A DNA stretch of 64,000 nucleotides, from positions 186,001 to 250,000 of the forward strand of contig JAJKFH010003532.1 of the NCBI GenBank assembly GCA_023333565.1. The letters run 5' to 3'. A program made the translations under genes and the position numbers. Source of the stretch: Puffinus mauretanicus (taxonomy: Eukaryota; Chordata; Aves; Procellariiformes; Procellariidae). The notes under the pieces were generated by a model. That model saw nothing but the letters and a program-made list of their open reading frames with translations, was not told the DNA's origin and did no database searches. Below, one piece after another: positions 1 to 13,500 of the stretch; position 1 is the first letter of the stretch; each line of letters starts with the position of its first letter.

Positions 1-3000
1 CTCCCAGTAAAGCAGAACGCCGCTATACACCGGATGTCAGAAAAACCCTACGGGATAAGTACAATCTTCTAAATGACAAATCAGAATGACATATCACTGA
101 ATAGCTGCAACTTTAGCATCTGTATTTTAAGACAGGTATGTGGGAGAGCTACGGCGTACGGCACTAGCGAGACCTATTCTGGCAGAATGCGGAGGCTTCT
201 GGCCGGTATTCTCCAAAAGATGAACTCAGATCACAAGTACAAAGACGTCTGCTAAATGACATAAGGGGAAAAGTAAGTCTAACTAGAATAGAAAATGTTA
301 GCTTGTTTATTGTGATAAATATCAGAGAAGTTATGACTGATTTCTGTATACCATCAGGGAATAGACATGAGTCAGAAAAGCCATGCCAATTAAAGGGCAC
401 TAAATCTGAGCTGTCCAGCAATTATTTTGGCCTTGAAAGCAGAAACCAGAGTAGAAGGACAAACCCAAAAGAAAACTGTTTTGAGAGGGAGTAGGGACTG
501 CCTAACAATAAGGCCCTCCTCTGTTCCTAAGGATGGGTACATATATTCAGCACTGGATTTACAAAACAATTCACAATTAAAGTTTATAAATCATTGTAAA
601 ATAAATCTTAAAAAAATAAATACAAAGATAACTTGTTCCAGGAATCATTCACCTGCTGAACAATTTACTGTATTTTGGGTAAAAACTAATGTGGTACCAG
701 GGACATGTACCTATATATTCATGTGGTGGTTAGCACATGCTCCACCAGTGTCCTGTCTTACATGGAAATAACTAGACAGAAAAAAGAAATTAAGTATATC
801 TCATATGTGAATTAGTTAATTCATATTAGAAATAGAAAAATGATTTTTTTTTTAAAAGATCTAACAAAAAAACTTTAAAAATGGGCTTTGAATAGCCGCC
901 TTCTTACTCAGCTTTACTGTGCAAACACCCATCATTCAGAAGACATCTTTCTACAAATTTCTTTTAGTAACTCCTGTCTAGTCTGGGGATGGCTATTGGA
1001 GGACAATTTATAGGTCAATGCATTTTTCAGAAGCAGACATCATGATCTATGAGCAATACTCACAATTCAATTAATTCTTTCTGACTGATAAAGGTAATGA
1101 TGATATACTCAATTCAGATTGTCATAAGGTGTTTCATTCCGTACCATGTGACCTTCTGATTATTAAGAAAGTAAAATGACACAAAGTCTGCATTAAAAAT
1201 TAAATATCCTTCAAATTCAAATAGATTAAAACTTGCTTATTAATAAGAGGCCAAAGTCCAAATTAAAACTAAGAGCCCAAATATTTTATTTAAATACTCT
1301 GAATACTGTGTAATATAAAATTATGCTTACCTCCCCCCTCAGTGATACTTTAGGTTTCTGTTTCTAAACTGAAAATGCTGGGATTTCACTGACGGAGGAA
1401 AGATTTATGCCACAGAGTTCTGAAAGGCTCATGGGAATTTGTGCAGAGATTTCTTCTTCCATAGGTAAAATCACCTTACAGAATCAACATGGTTTTGAGC
1501 AAGTTAATTGTTTTGATAGCGCGATGAAAACTGGGCTGTTGATGTTTTTTCTTAGGTGACATCTGCAGCTGGTCTGGCATCATAGAAGCTTTGTGCTCTT
1601 CCTACAGACAGACCTCACCCTTTGTGAAACCGGCTGCTATGAGCTTAAGCCTGAGGTGGCTTTTTACAGCCTTCCTCAATCACTCAAGCAGACTAAAAAG
1701 ACAGTGAACTCCAACCTCTGTTCCTTCAAATCCCTCCTCTACTGTGATGCCTAGGAAAAATTGAGAAGGAAGTGGTAGCTAACAGCTACTGTCAATAGTG
1801 TTGCCAATATGGTTTTGTTATTACCTTGTGCTCCCCAGCTGCCCCTATCCAATTTCTATCTCATGTAAGCTGTATGGAACAGGTTCTGAGCGTGCAAACA
1901 CGGAGGGAAATGGAAACTGGGAGATTATGGGCAATCTTGTAATAGAAAGAAATAATAATAATTCCTCCACCAACATTAAAATCCCTGTTCCCATGCAAAC
2001 CCTAACCACAATGCCTACCTCCTCCCACAGCAGACGCTATTGCCAATTCAGACAGGGCAAGGTAAAAGAAGTTTTTCCACAACTCCATTATAAAAGCTTT
2101 CTACGGACATAGGCAGATGCACATTTTGTCTGTATAAAGTCATTGTATGGAGTTATGTATGGAGAGGAAAGAAAAAAATCTGCAGTGGAAAAAGTCCAGC
2201 TTGGCCTTTAAAAGCAGTAACACCCTTAATTGAAATCTGAACAAACATGATCTGCTGGAGTGCCGAGTACATTTCAGTTCTCCTACAAATGGGAAATATG
2301 GCTGTGGCAAATTCTGGTTTTCAGTGGAATTGTTTCACCAAACCTTTGTTTCACCAGCCCTTTTTTGGCAGGACAATTTGTGGAAAGAAGTGTACAAGAC
2401 CAAGAAGGTTTGTAGCTTACTTCCGAAGAGCAGCTGTCTTACAGAGCGACACCCCAAATGGGATGCACACCAGAGACCCATTTGCCGTCCCACCCTGGTT
2501 CGGCGAGCAGCAGGCGCCCGCTGCCCGTCCTGGTGGGGGGAAAGGTGCACGGCTCTGTGCTCACCCGTCTCGACAGCGCATTAGTGATGGGAATCGGGTT
2601 TCTGAGGCTTTGCAAAGGGCAATAAAAAAAGAGGCACAGGCACCTTACAAACACAGAGATAGCCAGACAGAGCTCCAAGTGTAAGGCTAAGAGTCAGCTG
2701 ATTTATTCTCAGTAAAAAAAATATGTTTATAAATATGCTTTTCATATTTAGTTAGATTACCCCTCTCTATTTCGCTCTTCCCTTTCACGCATGACTTTTA
2801 CAATGTAATAATTAGAAAGTACCATCTGCATAACAAAATCCCCAGAAACAACTGCAGAGCCTGTGATTATTAGCTCGCATTTCAGAGGAAGAATACAGCA
2901 TGCATTAATGCTTTACTGAAGCATCCGTCTTCTCAGACAGAAGTCTGTCTTTTGTGCTCTCCTCACACTGCAAAACACCGCATCTTAACATCTCACAGTC

Positions 3001-3480
3001 TCTAATGTAGCTGTTCCCTTAGCGAGCCAGCGAGGTGAGAAGTGCCATCACCCCGCTCTGCTCGTGGGAATTGAAGTCAGGCAACATGTCTGCGCTGCCA
3101 AGCAATGCAGTCCTTGAGTAAACTCCCTCGCACGGTTCCCAGACCATCTACGCTGCATAATGCGAGTTCATTGCTGGTGTCTGCTTGGAGTCAACAGACG
3201 CAGGAAGACAGCTGACTCCAGGGCCCGCCCCTAGTACCACGGTGACGGGCTTGGTTCAGTCTGTACTGAGCTGTCCTCTGATACATCCCATCCCTAAGCT
3301 TGTCCCTCCACGTGGTCTGGGACACGCAAAATCTAGTGCCAGTTTTGTGCATGAAAAAAGTATCATGCTGGGGGGGCTGCACTTCACAAAACTAAAAATA
3401 TCCCCAAAACCTACAGAAAACAACAACAGCAATAGTAATAACTAAGTGTTGGGACCACCACAGGTGGCTGAGAAGAGACC
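1..3480. other. Unique AT-rich DNA, no gene recognised
   Basis: No open frame here looks like a known protein and no repeat family is recognisable. The longest open stretch, about 2247-2684, has no domain and no coding-like composition. CpG dinucleotides are fairly frequent for such AT-rich DNA (about 11 in the first 600 bases by eye). Short A/T runs occur, for example near 845-870. I see nothing else I can support. Confidence 0.6.
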
Positions 3481-4110
3481 CAAGGCCAAATGGTAAATGC
3501 TGCAGCCCTGGCCAACCTGCCGGACAGAGGATGGGCGCTGGGCCGTGTGGCTGTGAACTGCTCTCCTCCACCTGGCCTGGAGCGTGCTGTCCCCCTCCTC
3601 GGCGCCTGGCCAGGGGGCCCCAGGGAGCTCCCGTGGAGGGGCAGCCCCCAGCCAAGCCCCCTCCTTCACTTGGGAGCTGACGTTAAGCCAAGGCTTGACA
3701 TTGGCCTAGGAGACAGGGGTCTCTCCCCAGGGATGATGTGTGCAACAGAAAAGATTACGTGTTCGACCTGAAGTCATGCCAGAGGCCACTGACCAACACT
3801 CAGGATTTCTCAATGTCTTAATTATGAATAGCCCTTCTTGAATATCCATCCTAGAGCAGCCTTCCCCACGCCCGTCAGCTGTCAGATGCGGTAACTCCAG
3901 GGCTGAACTGCAAGGGGAGGCAGTGCTCTGCTGGCCACTGCCTGCGGCTTCCCGAGCACCCGCACGCGTCGCCCGCAGGCCCCCCGCCTGCCCGCCTGGG
4001 GCACCCCACGTGCTCCCCCTCAGCCAGGCACTGCCAGCGCACTGGAAAGGCTGCCTCTGGGAAGGGGCTGAACTCTGGCAAAGCCAGCCACACCATCTAA
4101 TTGCAGAGCT
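3480..4110. other. GC-rich patch
   Basis: Two GC-rich blocks, about 3490-3680 and 3850-4095, interrupt AT-rich surroundings. The second holds C-runs and several CpGs. Open frames in both strands simply reflect the lack of A/T stop codons in GC-rich DNA; none has a recognisable domain. It could be an eroded small CpG island or ordinary local composition change. Confidence 0.5.
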
Positions 4111-6660
4111 CCCGTTATTTTAACTGGCAGGTATACAGCTAATTTTCCATCTGGGTTATGAAACCTCAGGAACAAGGTACTACATAAATACAGTATTATC
4201 GTGTAACGTAAGCAATAGGGAGCAGAAGGGAGTCGCAATCGCTGTCAGTGACTGGTGACAGTCAGAATGCCTCAACTGATAGAGTTAAATAAATTCCACA
4301 TCGCTGAAGATAATTAATGTATTTGTATATCACAGCACATAAAATATAGGATCATTTAAGGATCTTTACTCCCCTATGGCTTTTGTCTTCAAATAAAATT
4401 TAGTGTTCACTTAAAAAGAGGTGTGGTCAGCCAGAGAAAGTGAAGTCCCATTTGCTGATGGAAACTCATAAAATAGTTCTTGTTTCATCCATGTATCATA
4501 GATTGTGGTCACCTTAAAAGCTATGCAATCTGCACATCATGTAACAGTAAAAGTGGGCTAGATTTCCAGACATCAACAAATTACAACCCTCTGCTGAAAT
4601 CCGTGATTCCATATGTCAAACACCAACAACTCTGTGTGTTATAAAACTTTTAATTGAGTTCCATAAACTAAATTTTATGGCACCCCCTAGAAGTATATAC
4701 TATTTTGATACTGAAATCAGTGATGGTGCTCCCTTCCGTATTTTAACTATTTCCGAACATCTGAAGGAAAGTGAGTGTTGCTGGACAGTGTGTTTTGTTT
4801 AATTTTATTCTTTGATAAGGACTGAGCAAAAATTGGGCCCCTTCATAATGAAGCCATTTTACAAATAAGCTTTAAATAGTAAGAGGGACGGTCTGCCCTC
4901 TAATATAAGCAGAAATACAATTTGCACTTTAAAACAAGTTATGGACTTAAAGAAATATGTATCTAAATTTAATTTCAAATCTACTTACAAAAACTTGTCT
5001 CTTTTCTGGTATGCCCCTTTCCCTTGTCTTCAGGGATTTTTTTGTGTGGTTTTTTTTTAAGTCTTAATAGATAATCATTAAAACAAAATAAAAATTTTGT
5101 GGGTGTAAAAAAAACGGTGTTATTTGAACATAATCTTACTCTACTATTTTTCCTCTATCCTGCAATAACCTTTAGACTATAAATTTTCAGTAAAAGAAAA
5201 TAAAAAACAAAAAAAACGTCCTTTTTAAGCTAAGAATATTGTGCCAATTTTGGTAGAAAAAAATACAAGATAATGCTATAGGAAACTGTCTCTAGCTGAA
5301 AATTCAGTCATCCCCATTCATCACAATAACGCACAAGGTTAAAAGCTTATTTGAAAGCACACTGCGGGGTTAAAATCACAGCACCAAAAAAATGATAAAA
5401 GCAAAGATTGTAGAACTACAGTTCCTGCCAAACAAATAACAAATTTACTTATTTCCGTATTTCAGGTGGCACTGACACAGCCTGATACACTTTGGACTAC
5501 ATTATATTTCATTTCCGTTTTTGCGGATTACAGGTTACATTATTAGATAAACCGCAGTCTGACTACATATATTGCTTTCAAGCAATGGTTTTCATAGTCT
5601 GTGTCAGTGTGGGATTAAGCACACCAAAATATGTGCTAAAATCTTGACTCCTTCTGTAATCTATCTACACAGAAAGCAGCTCCTGCCAATCTACTGAGAT
5701 ATACTGCCCACAGCTTCCCCTATTTTACGAAACACAGACTCCCTCCGACTTACGAATTCGGGACTAGCACAGAGCCAGCCGCCTATCTTGCACGTGTCAA
5801 GATACCGTCATTCAGCTGACTGGGGGCCTCTTGGCTCCCTGACTTTCAGAAACTTTGAACCAGCTCATGTGGTAATGCATGAAGGAGCTCAGATGGAAAA
5901 ACATATGTAGGTCCAAACTAGACGTGCAGGCGAGATTGTGTGCAGTGGGTCTTGGTCAAGTACTGCAATGTCTAATTCAGTGCTCTTGAATTCCATGAGT
6001 ACGAATTAAAGGAGCATTTTCTGTCCAACAGTGAGTTGGAGCAGGCAGGAAAGCGCAAGAGAAGTGAAACTCTTGTGGTTAAACAGCCCGTAAGTGTGTA
6101 AATACAAAGATAAAAATAACGGTAAAGGTAACGTATGAAAATTGACATTATGGTTGTATTTTTTAATATTAACACCTATAATTTTATAATAAAAGACGTA
6201 TACCTCTGCTTATATTTTTATATATACATCAGCATTATTTGAAAGATGTCAAAATAAACACAGATTAAAGCTAAAAGATTCATTTTGATAGGAGGCGTTT
6301 GAGATGGCTGGCAAGTCTTATTTACACATTTCCTGTGTTTTTATATATTTAAAGAAACATCAAAGGTTTTTAACAAGAAAATTATATTCTCACAGCCATA
6401 AAGTATACTCTTGTGATTGCATTAGAGTGGCTGTACAATATAACTTCTTTGCTTGCTGACAACGGGTTTTGCTATGTTAATTAAATAAGTAATGTGTCTG
6501 TGATCTTTATTCATTAAAATTAATGCAATAATATCTATGTTGAAGGTTCATACTGGACCCAGTCTGGTAAGCCGAATGAAACGGCTTCACTGGAGTTACT
6601 CTCAGCTTGTTCTTGATGTAACACAGAGCTCTGACAGGAGTTTCTGCGTGAAATCGGTTT
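4110..6660. other. Unique AT-rich DNA, nothing recognised
   Basis: AT-rich sequence with many short homopolymer A/T runs (for example 5036-5060 and 5190-5215). No mobile element, RNA gene or coding exon is recognisable on either strand. Confidence 0.55.
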
Positions 6661-6759
6661 ACCCTTGCTTCACCTAATAGTATCCCCCATCAGCAAACAC
6701 GAGTATCTTCGGAGCAGACAACCATGTCTTGTATCAAACAAAGCTACGGGGACCATGAG

Positions 6760-6905
6760 ACTCCAGCCGATCGGTCGTGCCGGGTGCGGAGCCCGCTGGC
6801 CGGCTGTATTCCTGCGGCCGGCTGGGATGGGGGAAATGCTGCCGGCGTCGCCGCTGAGCTCCGTGGTCCGGCCGCGGGCGGAAGCCGTCAGCTGGAATTA
6901 GCCCA
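6760..6905. other. Small CpG-rich patch
   Basis: About 145 bases with dense CpG and high GC inside AT-rich DNA. It is shorter than a typical promoter island. It could be a minor promoter, a first-exon remnant or a methylation-free patch. No TATA-like box or convincing exon is visible next to it. Confidence 0.45.
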
Positions 6906-9091
6906 AAGGATGGCACTGAGCACGGCTTGTCATTTCTAGTAACGAGACTTAAAACAAAGGGCAGAGGTTTTGTGTATGAGACCCGAGATCCCCTCGCCTC
7001 TGGCATTATCTCCCGGCGAAACGGGAACTGCCCTGCTTCGGCTTTCCCTCTGGAAAAACCGCTCTTCGCAAAGGCAGGAGTGTACAGCAGGTGATGGTCC
7101 TGCACCGACAGGCAAACGCACCGCATGAAATAAATGAGAGAAACTTGCTGCTAAGATTTTAAGATTCCCAAATCTAATTCACTATATGCTGAGACCAACA
7201 GCAGCCTTTTCAGCAACTCCCCGGGCGCTGGATTAAGATTTGATGAATAGGAGCCAACACGGGGTTAAAGTTTAGCATCTAAACCAGAAAGACCTATTAC
7301 TGTTAATATTTTCGTTCTGTTAACTAGGTGGGTTACACCTGAATCCTGGCAAAAAAAGAAAAACACAAGCTACCTTTGATCAATGCCCATCCATACTTTA
7401 TATACAATTAATTCAGGCAGCATGGAAAGAGAAGATGAATAGTGAGATAATCTTAAATTAAAAAGACTGATTAGTATTTAGGAAACAGGCGGCTGACCCA
7501 GCCACTCCCAGTAGTATGACTCACAGTACTATTTTCATATTTGTATTATTTAGCATCTAAAGACCTTAGCTGAGAGTCCTGTTCTGCTAAGTACTCTGAA
7601 ATTATCTTCCCTGATTAATTTTCTACAGAAAAGAAAATGTTTTCATCAAAATTTTATGTGTAAAATGTCATCTTTTGATTCAATCCTCCCAAAATCTAAG
7701 TACTAAATACAAAAAACAAATTAAAAAACCCACCCCCTAACCAACGTGGACATTACTTTTTTCCTGGAGGAAAGCAAATACTTTCCATTATTTTCAAGGG
7801 CTGGCAGAAAATTTAATTTCCAGAAGAAATTGACATTAACTCTTCCTCTAACCCTATTCTGTATATAGTAAAACAAAATCTTAAACAAAGAGTTTATATT
7901 ATAAATAGATGAAACACCTAAAAAGACAAGAAAGCAGGAGGTGGTTTTGTCTTTCGGAGTTTAGACACAGGAAACCGAAGCATGGATAAATTTAGTAAAG
8001 TTTTACAGAGGAGAAATATTTGGAACTAGTGAAAGGGACTGATTTCAGGCGTTGGAGGTCCACTACCTTTGAACTGATTTTATTAAATATCAATGGTCCT
8101 GGGAAAGTAGTATGGTAAAGCAGTAACTGGAATTAAATGTCACTCATCTGTAATTTTATTTTTATTTGTCTTATGTTGAAGTATTCAAAATTCATTGCTA
8201 AGGACTTGTTTCTTTGTTCCTATCAATCAGGAACATTCAGAAAGGGGAAAAGTTTATTCCCCTTTATGATTCCATGGATCCTAAAGTTACTGTCTGGCTC
8301 TTAGTTGCCCCTGGAAGCACGTCTCCCTTCTGTAACGACAGAGAGGGCTTCAAATTTTGTGAGCCTTGGTGGAAACTCATCTTCCTTTGCTACCTACCCT
8401 AATGATTTCTATCTTTGTTCCAAACCTGCAAAACTAATTTTAGGACGCCAAAGAAATAAAAGATATACATTAGCTATAATGGAAGTCTTAAGCATTAAGT
8501 GCCACTACAAATGGACACAATCCAGAGAAAACACTAATTAAGGAAGGTCCCTTGTACGTGAACAGACATAAATAGATGTACAGTGTCTGTCCATTGAGCC
8601 ATGTGATTGTCCTTTAATAGAATATACATTATAAAGCACTAAAGAGGCAATAGGAAGGAGGATATGTTAATCTAACTAAAGATTAAAACATCTCTATAAT
8701 TTGATTAACCTGCCGAATTTTTAGAAAGAATTAGCTCAGGATGTACACCAATACTGCATATATTTTTAGTGATTACTTTTAAAGGGCTTTATTATTTTTC
8801 CATCGTAGCAACTGAAAGCACTGGAGACCAGCGATGGCCTAACAACCTTTCAAGAATCCAGACACTCCTTTCTACGAAGAAATAAAATACAAGGGTTGTG
8901 TATCTTTTAATGATGGAAATTGATGGGACTGACTATGCTGTCAATAACACAGTGAAGCTTTATTGAATTCTATTAAAGTTTACAAGATTTTATTTTTCTA
9001 ATCAATGTTAACCTATTAAAGATAAGAAACAGCATGAGTTTTTTTCACAGAAACTAACGCAAATGAGAAAATTACATGATAAAGCTGGAGA
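6906..9091. other. Unique AT-rich DNA, nothing recognised
   Basis: No recognisable repeat family and no plausible exon. Short open frames near 6936-7126 (reverse) and 8214-8541 (forward) show no domain and overlap in several frames, which points to chance. Confidence 0.55.
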
Positions 9092-9155
9092 CTGATCAAA
9101 AACCTACTGAGGGCAGTGGGCATCTTTCCATTTCCTTCAGTAGGTTTTGGATCAG
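9092..9155. repeat. Near-perfect 19-bp inverted repeat (hairpin relic)
   Basis: The arms at 9092-9110 and 9137-9155 are reverse complements at 18 of 19 positions and are separated by a 26-base spacer. The arm core reads AAACCTACTGA against TCAGTAGGTTT and is flanked by GATC. This resembles a short hairpin repeat I recall from bird, turtle and crocodilian DNA, with a CCCATTGACTTCAGTGGG-like core, but I cannot name the family with certainty. A related scrap (CTCCCATTGACTTCAGT) lies near 44024-44040. Origin as a foldback or MITE-like relic is an inference. Confidence 0.6.
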
Positions 9156-10450
9156 GACTTTAGTAATGAGGACTTAAATAGCCAAATTAGGTTGCCCGGT
9201 CAGCACTAATAAAGTCTTTATTAAGCAGTACCGCAATTGCCGGATTTGTAAACTGAATAGGTAGTGAAGAACTACGGTCACAGAAACACACTTTCAGTCC
9301 ATCCAGTCTGACAGCAGACCTCCAAGGGAAGCCAGCAGCAAATCCTTCAGAAGAAGCATCCTTTAACACTTCAGAAATCACAGACGCACACATCCATCAA
9401 TTACACGATAACTGGAAGTTAGCAGGTGGTCCTTGGGGTACCAGATAGCGTCTAACTATCTGTTACACACGCTGATAATCTTCTTATCTAACTATCTATT
9501 ACAATGCAAAATTTTAAAATTTTGTTTTTATTCACGGACTTATTCAAGCTATTCTATTCCGCTAGACCTTTTTCTTCACTGTACCCTTGCGAATAAGAGG
9601 CGAAGAATTTGAATCAACTATGTAAAGGAGTGCTTTCCTTTACTCATTTTAGATTTGTCAGAATTTAATTTTATTGGTCATCAGGAAAACAATATATAAG
9701 AGAACCCAAAGTATCTTTCAATAGTCTTCAGTATTCCCCATTGCATCTGCTGCTCTCCCATATATATCTTCCTCTTTTTTTTGAATAATACAAAACCTTC
9801 ATCTCTCTCTTCAGATGGGAATCTTTTCATGTAGAAGTCTTTTCTTTTTGCTGTCATTCTCTGGTCCTTTCTTCTTTACTTAATAGCTTTCTGGATAAGA
9901 AGTGACCAAAGGCAGAGACATTATTCATACTGAATATGAGAGTCAACAGTTGGTAAAGCAAGTGTTACACAAGAAATACTAAACAAAGTTTTGCATTCCT
10001 TTTGAAATATATATAGCTTCCTTCTGCTATGAACTGAGCAAATACTCTGATTGAGCTTTTCCATAATAATGGACAAGAGATTTTCGATAGTATCTGTTGT
10101 TCTGTTGGAGGGGTATACAAGAAACATTCAGATTGTACCTTCCAAAGTGTTACCACGTATATTTCTAAAATAACAGATGATACCCTATAGCCCTGACTGG
10201 TGATCTCTGCCAGTCCTTTCAAAGCATCTTTTAGTTTTGGCATTCCAAAATAAATTTGTGTTGTCTTCAAATAAGCTGCACTTACAGAACATTAAAAAAT
10301 AAATTAATACTAAATCAACCCTCAAAAACAGCTACCATCTCATGGTATATTTGAATCATGTTATGTTTTCTAAATTTAGCATAAGAAATAACTAGAGTAC
10401 TTTCTCTTTATGGCTTGCTCTCTGTCTTCCTCTGCGTATGTATCTGAGTA
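9156..10450. other. Unique DNA, nothing recognised
   Basis: AT-rich with scattered CpGs (12 in 9001-9600). A reverse-strand open frame at 9965-10270 (101 codons) overlaps another open frame at 9921-10127. Neither matches a family I recognise, and there is no convincing splice or pseudogene structure. Confidence 0.5.
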
Positions 10451-10532
10451 AATGCATATGTATGCATACGCACACGTAGGCATATGTATTTGTGCACATG
10501 TGTGTGTACATAACTAAATATATATATATATG
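10451..10532. repeat. Impure CA/TG and TA microsatellite cluster
   Basis: Alternating purine-pyrimidine sequence with repeated GCATATG, CACACG and TGTGTGTG pieces, followed by a (TA)n run near 10516-10531. It is a compound, impure microsatellite that is likely length-variable. No function is visible. Confidence 0.7.
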
Positions 10533-13500
10533 TAGAGAGACATTGCCAGTCAGTGAACCTGATTTAACATTGGTGTAAGCACACCAACTTCAGCTATGGG
10601 ACCCCCCCCAAAGAAACGTCTAGTAGAAAGCTGACAGGCCTTTTCTGTTTCCTAAGGGGAGATGTTGAATAAAATAAACTCTATGTGTAATAAATATGCA
10701 GATCTTACTGATAGATTGATACATAGACATACACACACATCTCCATTATGCATACAACTTGCCGAAAACGAAGTGCCATGCATTTCCAGTTGTGTTATTC
10801 TAAAATGAGCAAAGGTAAGATTTCCTGCAAAAAAAAGTTTAAATCTGGGAGGAGACAGTCAGAAAGCACTGAAGAGAAGTTGAGGATGCAGGAATGCCAA
10901 GGTGGTAACAGCTGTGCTCTGCTGCCATCCTGAAATTCTGTGCACTGAACAGCAACCTGACAGGCACAGGGCTAAAACTGTTGCCAGGGACCAGTGCCAC
11001 ACAAAAGCATCCTGGCCAAACACATCCCTCTGCAGACATAGTGCCTCCATCCCAAGGTTTCCATCATACCGTCAGATCTTCTTGGTGTAGGAATTATCCT
11101 TGAGGCGTAGGATCCACTGAGCTCAGAGTCAAATCCAGCAGAGATGCGCTGCCAAATGGATGTAGGCAGGGACGAATGTACGTGCAGGTCCCTTACACCG
11201 TTCAGGCACGGCAGTTCTCAGTCTGAGGCAACTGGCCTGGGAACTCAGACAGGTCGCTGCCGGTTAAACTCACTCCTCACCCCACCAGCAGAAGCCTTTC
11301 CCTGTGCGTTGTAATGATGCATCTTACTCTGACTTCATTTTCCTTGAAACAGTCTAAACTTTTGGCTGGGATTGAGTTTACTGAAATTGCTACTGACAGT
11401 CCAAGCGCACATTATTAAGTGGAGCTTAACAGGTGAAACCGAGACATCGAGGTTTTACACAGCAGTTGCACTAGCTTTGTAAGAGGCAGTCTTGTAAGAG
11501 TATTGTGAGATTTTTGCTGGAAATTCCAACAGTTTCTGCTTTGTCAGAGGAAAATTTGATTCGTGTAAAATATCTGTCTTTTCTAAAATATCCAACAGAA
11601 AACATTCTTTCTCTTATGTTCCTGCCACTAATTTATTACTTTATGGAGAAGCACCTCGAGTTACCTCAAATGAGAGATCACAGTCTCATTGTGCAACTAG
11701 AAACACGCATGAAAACGAAAAAATGATGAGCTTCGCACCGAAGAGATTAAGCATTCCCCCAAAAATCAGAGCAGTGGAAGTTAGGAACCGCAATAACTTT
11801 AAGCATCTGGGTCTCACTAGTGACTAACAGACAAAAGGAATATAGAAATATACCCCATCTCCTAAGAGACAGGAGCTACATCACCAACGTCTATATATTT
11901 ATATGCTTTTCTGCCCCTTTTTTTAACCCATTCTTCTAGTCCCCATCTCCGTTCTCTTTTACAATGCACTATTCATTGAGGACAGCTGTGAAGGACTAGA
12001 GAACAGAAAACTTTCTGACACAACTAGCCATCCAGTCGCCAAGTAGTACTAACCCTTGTCTGCCTGCTGATTGTATAGATTTGTATAGATTGTATTGGTC
12101 TTCTTGATGCATGAATTAGGTTTCTGTGTTTCTTTTCAGAAGCTACACTGAGCACTTCCTAAATTATGCCCAAAACTAAAAATAAAATGGAAATAATATC
12201 TATTGCATTGGCAAAAATCTAAATGTTTTCATTTTCCCCCTTTCTCCTTCTTTACCCCCAAGCAAAAAAATCTTTGTGGGTAATTGCTGCAGTTGATGCT
12301 ACGACCATTGAAGGACTATTGTATGTCTGTGTGCTGCTCTTACAAAATTTCTAAGCACAGAAAGCAGTAAGACTGATGTCCTTGGTTCTTTTGTTCAGAC
12401 CTAGTTATTGAGGCATAAATAGCGTGCTGTGTAACACCATGAAATGACCTAGGAGTGCCTATAACACACAGGTACAGGAGACCTAGAAAAACAGAATACC
12501 CAACGTTAAAACAGAGAACCGGCACTACCTGATTTCCTTGCCCTGATCTTACATAGCTTTGGCAAATAACACAGGGTTTTCCCTTTTTGCAATAGAATGG
12601 AGTTCCGTATGTGACTGCCTTAGAGGAACATGCAAAGCTTGAATACGAACATTAAAAACCCACAACCTTTCATCTTCATTCTTCCCCTCCCAAAGAGCTT
12701 TCTTCCAAATGTGCATTAATTTTAAGCTATCACAAGTAAAGTTCATTGCTGCATTTGATCTGTTTTTGTTCTAAGAATATGAAAACAATACGAAAATGCA
12801 TGAAAAATGATAGATTAAATGATCCCTCCTGAGTCATTGTGGTCCATCATCTCATATTTAATTACATTTTAAAATAAAACAAGCATACACTTGAACTGAC
12901 AGAGCATAATGGCTGCTTTGGTGCTGCTGTAGATGTGCAAGTAAAGACTTAAAGAAACACATGGATTACTAACCTGACAGGCCATGACGGTAATCCAAAA
13001 CAGCCGTTATGGTCTCTACTGTAAATTCTTCTTATTTCATGGACCCCTGACACAACGGATGGCAACAAGATAGAGGTTTATAATAGAAATGCTGACACAA
13101 CCTTATCTATAGCTGTGCAAATGGTGCCGCTATAATTAAACTTTACAACTTGAGCACCACTAGATAAGTTGCTAGTTTTTAATCATATTAATCAGAGCTT
13201 GGATGTTTCAATTGCCATATATTATCATGCAGCATGCAGTATAAAAATAAGAAGATTCCCAGCCGCTAAAGATCATAGCTGTTATGAAACACAGAAGTAT
13301 ATCCAAACACTTCTCTGTAAGTGCAAATACACTGAATGAAAACCTGTCGGTTATCCATTTTTTGCTTTGTTTCCCAATACATGGGTTCGACATAATAGCC
13401 ACAGAAAGTACTCTGAATACGTTACAAGAATATCACTGAATAGTGAAAAAGCTTCATTAAGATCTGCCCCATATGTTTCAAATTTTCCTATCAGCAGTAA

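Noticed and set aside
2247..2684. 145-codon forward frame
   Set aside because: Overlaps other open frames on both strands, no recognisable domain, no splice context.
9092..9155. MicroRNA precursor
   Set aside because: The 19-base arms are shorter than a typical precursor stem and the resemblance to an old foldback repeat explains it better. Small-RNA data would be needed.
9965..10270. 101-codon reverse frame that looked a little protein-like
   Set aside because: I could not link it to any family, and a neighbouring frame is equally open. A processed pseudogene could not be shown.
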